The notes: generated by a model from the letters alone, not told the origin. Positions 1 to 4,719 are shown, counted from the first letter of the stretch. The stretch: DNA of 8,733 nt from an uncultured Clostridia bacterium (GCA_946011705.1 CAMGCA010000066.1:1-8733), one strand, 5' to 3'. Numbers and translations are program-made.

Positions 1-311
1 CGGTCGGCAAGGGGTGAAACAGCGGGATCGGAGGTTTTTCTCAACTCCTCAGCGGCTTCCAGTATCTCCTGAACCGCCTTTCGGGTGGTCAGACTGCGCC
101 GGACGCAGCCGATATTTTCTTCCATCCGCCGCAGCAGGGCCTCCGTCCGGGTCAGGTTGTCACAGACCGCCTGACGGCTGACACCCAGCGCTTCTCCGAT
201 CTCTCCCAGGGATAGGTCCTGATTATAGCGCATATCAAAGCAGTCTCTCTGCTTGTCCGTAAGCATACCGCCGTAGTAATCCAGCAGCAGCGTCATCTCC
301 AGCGCGTCCAT
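1..311 (-). CDS. ylxM: YlxM/p13-like HTH protein (UPF0122), C-terminus cut by window edge
   Basis: A minus-strand frame opens with ATG at 311 and runs off the left edge without a stop, giving about 103 residues. It starts MDALEMTLLLDYYGGMLTDK and contains a sigma-70 region-4-like helix-turn-helix around residues 22-58 (the SLGEIGEALGVSRQAVCDNL segment), then a charged helical tail. This is the pattern of YlxM, a small DNA-binding-like protein usually encoded just before ffh and linked to signal recognition particle function. Ffh would lie beyond the left edge. The start is supported by a purine-rich SD (GAGGGAGG) a few bases upstream and a TATAAT promoter behind it. Family assignment is strong; its molecular role in this organism is not shown by the sequence. 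Confidence 0.9.
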   Translation of the reverse strand, partial: MDALEMTLLLDYYGGMLTDKQRDCFDMRYNQDLSLGEIGEALGVSRQAVCDNLTRTEALLRRMEENIGCVRRSLTTRKAVQEILEAAEELRKTSDPAVSPLAD

Positions 312-325
312 GGGAGCCTCCCTCT

Positions 326-345
326 GTCAAGGCTTTTTCCTTGAC
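326..345 (-). promoter_or_regulatory. 5'-terminal hairpin in the ylxM leader
   Basis: A perfect 7-bp inverted repeat, GTCAAGG (326-332) and CCTTGAC (339-345), encloses a 6-base loop. With the predicted start site near 346, this stem-loop would form the very 5' end of the ylxM mRNA, directly upstream of the SD. Such end hairpins can stabilise mRNA or serve as operators; which applies here is not shown. Confidence 0.5.
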
Positions 346-352
346 CTTGGGC

Positions 353-362
353 ATTATAGCAC
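353..362 (-). promoter_or_regulatory. Extended -10 promoter of ylxM
   Basis: On the minus strand TGCTATAAT provides a perfect -10 (353-358) with the TGn extension, about 40 bases before the ylxM start. At 17-base spacing the -35 position is only AATACT (376-381). A TTGACA at 371-376 lies just 12 bases from the -10, too close to be a normal -35. The promoter therefore probably relies on the extended -10. Transcription would start near 346. Confidence 0.65.
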
Positions 363-423
363 CCATGGGATGTCAAGTATTTTTCCAGAGCATCACAAAA
401 AAACAGCGCCAATTTTGTACGCA

Positions 424-1062
424 TTACCGAAGCTGATACCATTTGGAAATCTCAGCAGTCCGCAGGAAGCCCAAACGTTCATATAGCTTCACCGCTTTTT
501 GGTTCTCCGATGCCACCGTCAGGGAGATCCTATCCGCCACAGCCGCGTGAGCCAAAGCTTTCACTATATCCGCTCCCGCGCCCGGAATCACAGATGCCAC
601 CCAGTCAATACGGTCAGCGGCGGCTCTGCCGATGCCCAGCAGCGTCTCCCCCCGGTGGATAAAATAACCGTCTCCGGTTTCCAACATTTTTTCTGCGTCC
701 GCTTTGGTCATCCATGCGCCGTTTGGAACTTTTTTCACCTTTTTATTATAAATATTCTGCCACTGGGTCAACGTCTTTTCCTGCACTGGCCAGAGGGCCG
801 CGTCGGTGTCCGGGATGCTTTCCCGGAGGCAGGTCATTTCCCAAATGGCCGTGTAGAAGGGATAGGCTGCCAGCGCATCGTGGCCAGTTGCGTAGATTGC
901 TTCCGCGCCGCAGGCCCGGCAGAAGTCCGCACACTCCCGGGCCAGGGCCATGGGTTCCAGAGAATCCCGAAGAATTATGTATGCCGTTTCCTGATAGGGA
1001 ATTTCCTTGAGAATCAGCGTTGCAGCCCCATGCTCCGTGGTAAAAATCGGTAAATCCTTCAT
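424..1062 (-). CDS. GNAT-family N-acetyltransferase
   Basis: A 212-residue protein starting MKDLPIFTTEHG. The C-terminal half looks like a GNAT acetyl-CoA transferase: a central strand DGYFIHRGETLLGIGRAAAD (131-150), then DWVASVIPGAG (153-163), and a clear motif-B-like end, VASENQKAVKLYERLGF (183-199). The N-terminal 100 residues lack a motif I recognise and could be a degenerate second GNAT fold or a substrate domain. The acetyl-CoA loop is atypical: PGAGADIVKAL stands where Q/RxxGxG/A is usual. The start at 1062 is chosen because GGAGGA sits 6 bases upstream and a strong promoter lies just behind it; longer upstream starts would precede the transcript. The substrate cannot be predicted. Confidence 0.85.
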   Translation of the reverse strand: MKDLPIFTTEHGAATLILKEIPYQETAYIILRDSLEPMALARECADFCRACGAEAIYATGHDALAAYPFYTAIWEMTCLRESIPDTDAALWPVQEKTLTQWQNIYNKKVKKVPNGAWMTKADAEKMLETGDGYFIHRGETLLGIGRAAADRIDWVASVIPGAGADIVKALAHAAVADRISLTVASENQKAVKLYERLGFLRTAEISKWYQLR

Positions 1063-1083
1063 GTTTTGTCCTCCATTTTTACA

Positions 1084-1112
1084 ATTATAGCATATTTTTT
1101 TGACCTTCTCAA
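1084..1112 (-). promoter_or_regulatory. Sigma-A-type promoter of the GNAT gene
   Basis: On the minus strand TTGAGA (1107-1112) and TATAAT (1084-1089) are separated by exactly 17 bases, and TGC before the -10 adds an extended element. The start site would be near 1077, leaving a leader of about 15 bases that is mostly the SD. This fixes the GNAT start codon at 1062. Confidence 0.85.
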
Positions 1113-1199
1113 TCCCGAAATACGACAAAAAACGCGGATTTTTTGTGCAGGATGCACACAGCCAACCCGGTTTAGCGGGTGATGAAATTGAAACATCGT

Positions 1200-1234
1200 C
1201 CAAAGTTTGGTAAAAAGTTTAGAATTTTCTAATT
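1200..1234. repeat. Small palindromes upstream of the 76-aa gene promoter
   Basis: Two perfect palindromes lie directly before the -35 of the downstream plus-strand gene: CCAAAGTTTGG (1200-1210) and TTAGAATTTTCTAA (1219-1232). The stretch is AT-rich, so it could be an UP element, an activator or repressor site, or chance. A third small inverted repeat, GTGCAGGATGCAC, is at 1145-1157. Confidence 0.4.
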
Positions 1235-1240
1235 TTGCTC

Positions 1241-1268
1241 TTGATTTCCTGACAAAAAAGTGTATAAT
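1241..1268 (+). promoter_or_regulatory. Promoter of the 76-aa protein gene
   Basis: TTGATT (1241-1246), a 16-base spacer and TATAAT (1263-1268) form a good sigma-A promoter, preceded by an AT-rich stretch. The predicted leader of about 35 bases ends in the strong SD AAAGGAGG (1295-1302), 8 bases before the ATG at 1311. Confidence 0.8.
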
Positions 1269-1310
1269 TGCAGGCGTGCAAATGATTACCCATGAAAGGA
1301 GGTTCAATCC

Positions 1311-1541
1311 ATGAAGAAGATCATCTGCAAGAAGGAGTATGACACCGAGACCGCTACCCTGGTCAAGAAGTTCACCTCCGGCGCCCTGGGCGATCCTGCC
1401 GGCTATGAGGAAGATCTGTACCAGACTCCCGAAGGTCTGTACTTCGTGTACGGCGTTGGCGGCGAGACCTCCAAGTATCCTGCCGAGGATATTCAGCGAC
1501 TGGCAAAGACCAAGGTCAAAGAATGGATGGAGAACCACTAA
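1311..1541 (+). CDS. Small 76-aa protein of unknown function
   Basis: A 76-residue acidic-basic soluble protein, MKKIICKKEYDTETATLVKK onward, with no membrane segment or signal peptide. Visible landmarks are YDTETA (10-15), an aromatic core LYQTPEGLYFVYGVGGETSK (36-55) and a C-terminal helix ending in EWMENH. The layout (KKII..K.YDTETA, LY.T..G.YF.YG.GG..SKY) recalls short Firmicutes proteins of mobile or accessory origin that I know only as hypothetical; that resemblance is from memory. Cys6 is the only cysteine. Very strong expression signals (consensus promoter, AAAGGAGG SD, following hairpin) and codon-biased sequence support a real, well-expressed single gene. Function unknown. Confidence 0.85.
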   Translation: MKKIICKKEYDTETATLVKKFTSGALGDPAGYEEDLYQTPEGLYFVYGVGGETSKYPAEDIQRLAKTKVKEWMENH

Positions 1542-1606
1542 TTCACCATACATAACGAAAAGAGAGCCTGCTAATGCAGCGGTGACGTAAGAAAACATTT
1601 ATGTGG

Positions 1607-1637
1607 AAGTCGGTGTAGTGTTATACTGCACCGACTT
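1607..1637 (+). terminator. Hairpin terminator after the 76-aa gene
   Basis: Thirteen-base arms AAGTCGGTGTAGT (1607-1619) and ACTGCACCGACTT (1625-1637) pair with one G-U wobble around a 5-base loop. It is followed by TTCGCTATTTT, a weak U-rich tail. It lies 66 bases after the stop at 1541 and is the most likely end of that transcript. The same hairpin also covers the end of a possible minus-strand small ORF (1621-1707). Confidence 0.6.
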
Positions 1638-1707
1638 TCGCTATTTTGGAGAGATTGAATTCCGTTTCCCGAAACTGACGCCTGGATAATGGGTTCTTCT
1701 GTGTCAT
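1621..1707 (-). CDS. Possible 28-aa small ORF with twin-arginine-like N-terminus
   Basis: ATG at 1707 is preceded by a textbook SD, GGAGG (1714-1718), with 6-base spacing. The frame encodes 28 residues beginning MTQKNPLSRRQFRETEF and stops with TAA at 1621-1623, inside the loop of the hairpin at 1607-1637. The SRRQF segment recalls a Tat signal motif (S/T-R-R-x-F), but no hydrophobic helix follows before the stop. It could be a truncated remnant of an exported protein, a genuine microprotein, or chance. I see no convincing promoter. It lies downstream of the YtxH-like gene on the same strand. Confidence 0.3.
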   Translation of the reverse strand: MTQKNPLSRRQFRETEFNLSKIAKVGAV

Positions 1708-1750
1708 ATTGTACCTCCTACGACGCACTTTCTCAAAAAGTCCAATATGA

Positions 1751-1777
1751 ACATTCGCACCGCGCATTTTCGAATGT
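1751..1777. repeat. 7-bp inverted repeat
   Basis: ACATTCG (1751-1757) and CGAATGT (1771-1777) form a perfect inverted repeat with a 13-base spacer, just beyond the GC-rich hairpin at 1780-1799. Apart from this repeat, that hairpin and the possible small ORF, the non-coding stretch 1638-1805 shows nothing recognisable. Confidence 0.4.
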
Positions 1778-1779
1778 AC

Positions 1780-1803
1780 AGGGGGGCCAGCGCCCCCCTT
1801 TGT
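1780..1803. terminator. GC-rich hairpin at the 3' end of the YtxH-like gene
   Basis: AGGGGGGC (1780-1787) pairs with GCCCCCCT (1792-1799) around a CAGC loop. It sits 6 bases past the stop of the minus-strand gene at 1806. A U-rich tail (TTTGTT) is present only on the plus strand, so as a terminator it looks better oriented against plus-strand transcription. For the minus gene it may mark the 3' end or protect it. Confidence 0.5.
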
Positions 1804-1805
1804 TC

Positions 1806-1988
1806 TCAGCCCAGATCGTCCAGCTTACTGGAAATGGTATCCGACATTTTCCAGGCCACGTCCTCCATCTTGTTGGCAGCCTTTGCCGCAAGACGGCGGG
1901 TGGGGTTGGTTCTGGGCATCATCAGCACCGCCACGGCGCCTGCCGCCGCACCGATTCCAGCGGTCACCGCCCATCCTTTTACAGTCAT
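1806..1988 (-). CDS. Small YtxH-like membrane protein
   Basis: A 60-residue protein starting MTVKGWAVTAGIGAAAGAVA. Residues 6-24 form a glycine/alanine-rich membrane helix ending in MMPRTNPTRR, followed by an amphipathic charged helix (33-58). This is the layout of YtxH-type small proteins: a Gly/Ala-rich single helix, a short P/R linker, then a helical cytoplasmic tail. Length and hydrophobic pattern fit, but the match is by architecture only. The start is backed by GGAAGGAGGG located 6-8 bases upstream. It is divergent from the PyrF-like operon across a 120-base intergenic region. A TATACT sequence lies near 2010-2016 on this strand but has no good -35 partner. Biological role unknown. Confidence 0.8.
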   Translation of the reverse strand: MTVKGWAVTAGIGAAAGAVAVLMMPRTNPTRRLAAKAANKMEDVAWKMSDTISSKLDDLG

Positions 1989-2055
1989 TGTGTTTCCCTC
2001 CTTCCGTCATTAGTATACCCCTAAAGCAATATTTCTCTTCCGGGTGGATTTTTCC

Positions 2056-2084
2056 TTTCCATCCAGATTTTTTTGTGATACAAT
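2056..2084 (+). promoter_or_regulatory. Promoter of the PyrF-like operon
   Basis: TTTCCA (2056-2061), a 17-base spacer and TACAAT (2079-2084) make a plausible sigma-A promoter 25 bases before the first gene. A 5-bp inverted repeat TGGAT/ATCCA (2045-2049, 2061-2065) brackets and touches the -35, a possible operator. The -35 is only four of six matches to consensus. Confidence 0.55.
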
Positions 2085-2108
2085 GAAGAAAAACCGGGAG
2101 GCGATAGG

Positions 2109-2981
2109 ATGTCCATTGACGTATTGCAGGAAAAAATCCGTAAAGCGAAATGCCCCGTGATGCTGGAGCTGTCCGCGTCGGTTTCCGAGCTGCCCCCGCA
2201 CCTTCTGTCCCAGACGGCAGCGGATGGCTATGCCCGGGTCTGCCGGGAACTGCTGGAGGCTCTGAAGGGCAGCGTCCCGGCTGTCCGGGTCAGCTTCTCC
2301 AGCTTCGCCCTGCTGGGCGCTGAGGGGATCAACCAGCTCACCGATGTTTTGAAATACGCCAAAAAGCTGGGTTACTATGTCACCCTGGACGCCCCGGAAA
2401 TCTTAGGCTCCCGGGCTGCCCAGCGGACCGCAGATGTGGTGTTCGGGGAGAATTCCCCCTTCCCCTGCGACAGTCTGATTGTGCTGGGCTATCTGGGCAC
2501 CGACTGCGTAAGGCCCTTCCTGGAGGGCTGCAAGACCGGAAAAAAGGATATTTTCGTGGCAATCCGCACCGCCAATCGTACCGCGCCGGAATTACAGGAT
2601 CTGCGTGCCGGGGGACGGCTGGTGCACATCGCCGGAGCCGACCTGGTTAACCGCTGCGCAGACGGGCTCACCGGGAAATTCGGCTACTCCCCTGTGGCCA
2701 TCCTCAGCGCCGCCAACGCCCCGGACAGCCTGCGCGCCCTGCGGGAGAAATATCCACGGCTCTTCCTGCTGGTGGACGGCTACGGCGCGGTGGGGGCAAA
2801 CGCCAAAAACTGTGCCTGGGCCTTCGATAAGCTGGGCCACGGGGCCATTGTCTGCGGCGGCGGGTCCATTCTCCGGGCCTGGCAGCAGGCCCAGTCCGAC
2901 GGCAGCGACTATGTTTCCCAGGCGGAGACCGCTGTGGAGCGCATGAAGCGCAATCTATCCCGGTATATTACCATATTGTGA
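2109..2981 (+). CDS. Orotidine 5'-phosphate decarboxylase-like protein lacking catalytic residues
   Basis: The 290-residue protein follows type II PyrF (OMP decarboxylase) from end to end: MSIDVLQEKIRKAK start, PPHL (29-32), VPAVRVSF (56-63), YLGTDCVRPFL (128-138), FVAIRTANRTAPELQDL (149-165), DGYGAVGANAK (223-233) and a C-terminal GAIVCGGGSIL. The functional positions are changed. The loop expected to read D-x-K-R-x-D-I is LDAPEILG (93-100), so the catalytic Lys and second Asp are missing. The conserved Lys after VPAV is Arg60. The N-terminal LDP Asp is Ser by my alignment. The phosphate-binding Arg of NSRGI is Gly in GGGSI (250-254). It is therefore probably a pseudoenzyme or has a new activity rather than making UMP. 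The start has GGGAGG 7 bases upstream. It is the first gene of a three-gene operon. Confidence 0.85.
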   Translation: MSIDVLQEKIRKAKCPVMLELSASVSELPPHLLSQTAADGYARVCRELLEALKGSVPAVRVSFSSFALLGAEGINQLTDVLKYAKKLGYYVTLDAPEILGSRAAQRTADVVFGENSPFPCDSLIVLGYLGTDCVRPFLEGCKTGKKDIFVAIRTANRTAPELQDLRAGGRLVHIAGADLVNRCADGLTGKFGYSPVAILSAANAPDSLRALREKYPRLFLLVDGYGAVGANAKNCAWAFDKLGHGAIVCGGGSILRAWQQAQSDGSDYVSQAETAVERMKRNLSRYITIL

Positions 2982-2991
2982 GGGAATGAAA

Positions 2992-3480
2992 ATGAGAAGA
3001 AACGACCGGGCCGTTACCGATCCATTGGAGATGACCGACATCATGTCCCGGTGCGAGGTGCTGCACTTAGCCATCGCCGCCCAGCCTGCCCCCTATCTGC
3101 TGCCCGTGAACTTCGGCATGGAGCCGGACGGCATGACGCTGTATATTCACGGCGCCATGGAAGGGACAAAATACGATTTGCTGGCTCAGAACAATCGGGT
3201 GGGCTTTGAAATGGAGTGTACAAACGGCCTGGTGCTGGATGAAAAGAGCCACAGCTGCACCATGAACTACGAAAGCGTCATGGGCTGGGGAACTGTCAGG
3301 GAAGTGACCGATTTGGACGGGAAGCTGCACGCGCTGGACCGCATCATGGCACAGTACCATTCGGAGGATTTTTTCTACGATCCGGCGGTGGCGGAGCGGA
3401 CCCGGATCCTGTGCCTGCGCATTCAGGAGCGCACCGGCAAGCGGCGCGCTAAGATTTTAGGAGGGAAGAAACATGCTTAA
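2992..3480 (+). CDS. Pyridoxamine 5'-phosphate oxidase family protein (NimA-like FMN split barrel)
   Basis: A 162-residue protein starting MRRNDRAVTD. It has the pattern of the NimA-related PNPOx-like family: N-terminal RRNDRxVTDPLE, PYLLPVNFGME (34-44), LYIHGAMEGTKYDLL (50-64), FEMEC (72-76), CTMNYESVMGWGTV (89-102) and a C-terminal RTGKRR (147-152). Members are dimeric cytoplasmic flavin-binding split barrels; some reduce 5-nitroimidazoles, but most have unknown substrates. I chose 2992 over the ATG at 2986 because the SD GAGGGA (2980-2985) abuts 2986 but sits 6 bases before 2992. It starts 10 bases after the PyrF-like stop and overlaps the next gene by 8 bases, so the three are co-translated. 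Drug resistance should not be inferred from homology alone. Confidence 0.9.
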   Translation: MRRNDRAVTDPLEMTDIMSRCEVLHLAIAAQPAPYLLPVNFGMEPDGMTLYIHGAMEGTKYDLLAQNNRVGFEMECTNGLVLDEKSHSCTMNYESVMGWGTVREVTDLDGKLHALDRIMAQYHSEDFFYDPAVAERTRILCLRIQERTGKRRAKILGGKKHA

Positions 3481-3718
3481 AGTGTACGGAATGAAGATCT
3501 GCCCGGATACGGTGGAGTGCTGCGAGGCCCTGACGAAGGCCGGTGTAGAATTCGAATATCTGGATTTCGCCGAGAAAACCGCCAATCTCAAGGCCTTTCT
3601 GAAGCTCCGGGACGGAAATCCCCTGTTTGACACCGCCCGGCGGGAGGGCAATATCGGCATCCCCTGCATCCAGCGGGAGGACGGCAGTCTTACCCTCTCC
3701 TGGGAAGAATGGCTGTAA
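3473..3718 (+). CDS. Glutaredoxin-like protein with CPDT active site
   Basis: An 81-residue thioredoxin-fold protein, MLKVYGMKICPDTVECC at the N-terminus. The first strand leads to CPDT (10-13) where relatives carry CPDC, so the resolving Cys is missing, as in monothiol glutaredoxins. Cys16 and Cys17 follow in the first helix. The cis-proline loop GIPCIQ (62-67) is intact and carries an extra Cys65. The end DGSLTLSWEEWL matches small Clostridia glutaredoxin-related proteins. LRDGNPLFD (45-53) is another family feature. A strong SD (AGGAGGG, 3459-3465) lies 7 bases before the ATG, which overlaps the end of the NimA-like gene. It is the last gene of the operon, closed by a terminator. Its partner and substrate are unknown. 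Confidence 0.88.
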   Translation: MLKVYGMKICPDTVECCEALTKAGVEFEYLDFAEKTANLKAFLKLRDGNPLFDTARREGNIGIPCIQREDGSLTLSWEEWL

Positions 3719-3724
3719 GTACAT

Positions 3725-3757
3725 CCGCGCAGGGGCGATGTTCCCCTGTGCGGTTTT
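3725..3757 (+). terminator. Rho-independent terminator of the PyrF-like operon
   Basis: CCGCGCAGGGG (3725-3735) pairs with CCCCTGTGCGG (3743-3753), 11 bp with one G-U pair, loop of 7, followed by TTTTGATGTT. It lies 6 bases after the stop of the glutaredoxin-like gene and ends just before the convergent lipoprotein gene. Confidence 0.9.
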
Positions 3758-3762
3758 GATGT

Positions 3763-4068
3763 TCACTTGATGGGCATATTCCGGGAACGGCTCTGACCCG
3801 AGGTCTCCGCGGTGCTTTCCGAAGCGCCGGTGCTCTCCTCAACCAGGGGGCCGTTGCCGTGATTGATGGTTTCATCGGTGCTACCGTTGGTGCCGGACGG
3901 CTCGGTGGAGGCCTGGGTGGGCATGGTGGTGGGCACGGTGGTCATCTCCGTTGTGGGAAGCATGGTGGTGGGCGTGGTCATTCCGGTGTTCCGGTTGGTG
4001 CAGCCGCAGCCGGTCAGCATCGCGGCGGTAAGGACAAAACTTGCAAATAAGGATGCCAGTGTTTTCAT
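3763..4068 (-). CDS. Thr/Ser/Pro-rich low-complexity lipoprotein
   Basis: A 101-residue protein with a lipoprotein signal peptide: MKTLASLFASFVLTAAMLTG followed by Cys21, with LTGC (18-21) as lipobox. After cleavage the mature part CGCTNRN... is almost wholly disordered. It has imperfect PTT repeats with Met/Glu/Val/Leu between them (30-50), then a Ser/Thr/Glu/Gly stretch and a basic tail RSRNMPIK. No folded domain is visible. It is predicted to be anchored to the outer face of the membrane; the Thr-rich stretch resembles cell-wall-spanning or O-glycosylated linkers, which is inference. The SD GGAGGG (4075-4080) is 6 bases before the ATG. It is convergent with the PyrF-like operon. I found no clear promoter in the minus-strand upstream region. 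Confidence 0.8.
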   Translation of the reverse strand: MKTLASLFASFVLTAAMLTGCGCTNRNTGMTTPTTMLPTTEMTTVPTTMPTQASTEPSGTNGSTDETINHGNGPLVEESTGASESTAETSGQSRSRNMPIK

Positions 4069-4169
4069 TTCTTTCCCTCCAAGGTTTTGGTTTCAACCAT
4101 AGTATTTCCAGACCATCAACCTTTAGACTGGTAAATCTCTCCATATCCGAACCTTCTTTTTTGGCAATG

Positions 4170-4179
4170 ATATCGATAT
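4170..4179. repeat. Palindrome upstream of the ferredoxin promoter
   Basis: ATATCGATAT (4170-4179) is a perfect 10-bp palindrome about 18 bases before the -35 of the ferredoxin gene, within an AT-rich stretch. It could be a regulatory site or an UP-element by-product. No regulator gene is in the window. Confidence 0.3.
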
Positions 4180-4197
4180 AAAAATATAAATTCCCCA

Positions 4198-4226
4198 TTG
4201 CATTTTTCCGCACAGCACTGTATAAT
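4198..4226 (+). promoter_or_regulatory. Sigma-A promoter of the ferredoxin gene
   Basis: TTGCAT (4198-4203), a 17-base spacer and TATAAT (4221-4226). Transcription would start near 4233, which rules out the ATG at 4232 and sets translation from 4265 behind the SD AAGGAG (4250-4254). Confidence 0.85.
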
Positions 4227-4264
4227 GAAAAATGTCAAATACTAGAATAAAGGAGAATCCTTTT

Positions 4265-4645
4265 ATGAAGAAGCTGGCAGTTAAAAAAGACGCGGAATGT
4301 ATGGCCTGTCTGCAGTGCGTTACCGCTTGCTCCGAGGCCTTCTACAAGCAGGCTGACGTTACCCTGGCCTGCATCCAGATCGTTGCCAAGGGCACCGGCG
4401 CCAAGCCCAACACCTGCATTCAGTGCGGCAAGTGCGCCCGCACCTGCGAGCATGAGGCTATCACCCAGAATCCCAAGACCGGCGTGTACATGATCAACAA
4501 GAAGAAGTGCGTTGGCTGCGGCAAGTGCGTCGAGGCCTGCCCCATGAAGGTCATGGTCATGAAGGACACCGCCTCCAAGTGCATCGCCTGCGGCATCTGC
4601 GCCAAGGCCTGCCCCATGGAAGTGCTGGAAATCGTGGAAAAGTAA
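4265..4645 (+). CDS. Ferredoxin-like protein with four 4Fe-4S motifs
   Basis: A 126-residue soluble iron-sulfur protein with four CX2CX2CX3C motifs: Cys12/15/18/22, Cys51/54/57/61, Cys82/85/88/92 and Cys106/109/112/116. The last two carry the classical Cys-Pro of bacterial ferredoxins; in the first two the fourth Cys is followed by Ser and Glu. A further Cys36 lies between motifs 1 and 2. The layout resembles the electron-transfer subunits of HycB/CooF/DmsB type but is shorter and stands alone: no hydrogenase or oxidoreductase subunit is nearby. Likely a cytoplasmic electron carrier for an oxidoreductase encoded elsewhere. Strong promoter, SD, dedicated terminator and codon bias (GGC, AAG, ATC) suggest high expression. 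The start at 4265 is fixed by the promoter and SD. Confidence 0.92.
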   Translation: MKKLAVKKDAECMACLQCVTACSEAFYKQADVTLACIQIVAKGTGAKPNTCIQCGKCARTCEHEAITQNPKTGVYMINKKKCVGCGKCVEACPMKVMVMKDTASKCIACGICAKACPMEVLEIVEK

Positions 4646-4657
4646 GCTTCTCCCCTT

Positions 4658-4685
4658 AAGCGGGCAGCTTTGGCTGCCCGCTTTT
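4658..4685 (+). terminator. Rho-independent terminator of the ferredoxin gene
   Basis: AAGCGGGCAGC (4658-4668) and GCTGCCCGCTT (4673-4683) form a perfect 11-bp stem with a TTTG loop and a short T run (TTTT, 4682-4685). It begins 12 bases after the stop at 4645. Confidence 0.93.
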
Positions 4686-4719
4686 GCTGCTCAAATAATT
4701 GATCATCAGGAGTGATATT

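Noticed and set aside
371..376. TTGACA on the minus strand as -35 for ylxM
   Set aside because: It is only 12 bases from the TATAAT, too close for a sigma-A promoter. The extended -10 explains the site better, so the TTGACA is reported only as part of the repeated TGTCAAG motif.
397..423. T7 run after the GNAT stop (minus strand) as an intrinsic terminator
   Set aside because: No stem longer than about 3-4 bp can be formed immediately before the T run, so termination is not supported.
499..1053. Plus-strand frame of 184 codons opposite the GNAT gene
   Set aside because: No SD or promoter, and the opposite strand carries a recognisable acetyltransferase with excellent expression signals.
2109..2981. 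Calling this gene functional pyrF
   Set aside because: The fold matches, but the catalytic Lys/Asp loop and the phosphate-binding Arg are absent, so UMP synthesis is not supported.
3881..4213. Minus-strand frame upstream of and overlapping the lipoprotein gene
   Set aside because: Its second half is the lipoprotein gene read in another frame and its first half is AT-rich intergenic DNA containing the ferredoxin promoter. The lipoprotein has a proper lipobox and SD.
4232..4234. ATG at 4232 as ferredoxin start
   Set aside because: It lies at the predicted transcription start and has no SD; ATG 4265 has AAGGAG upstream.
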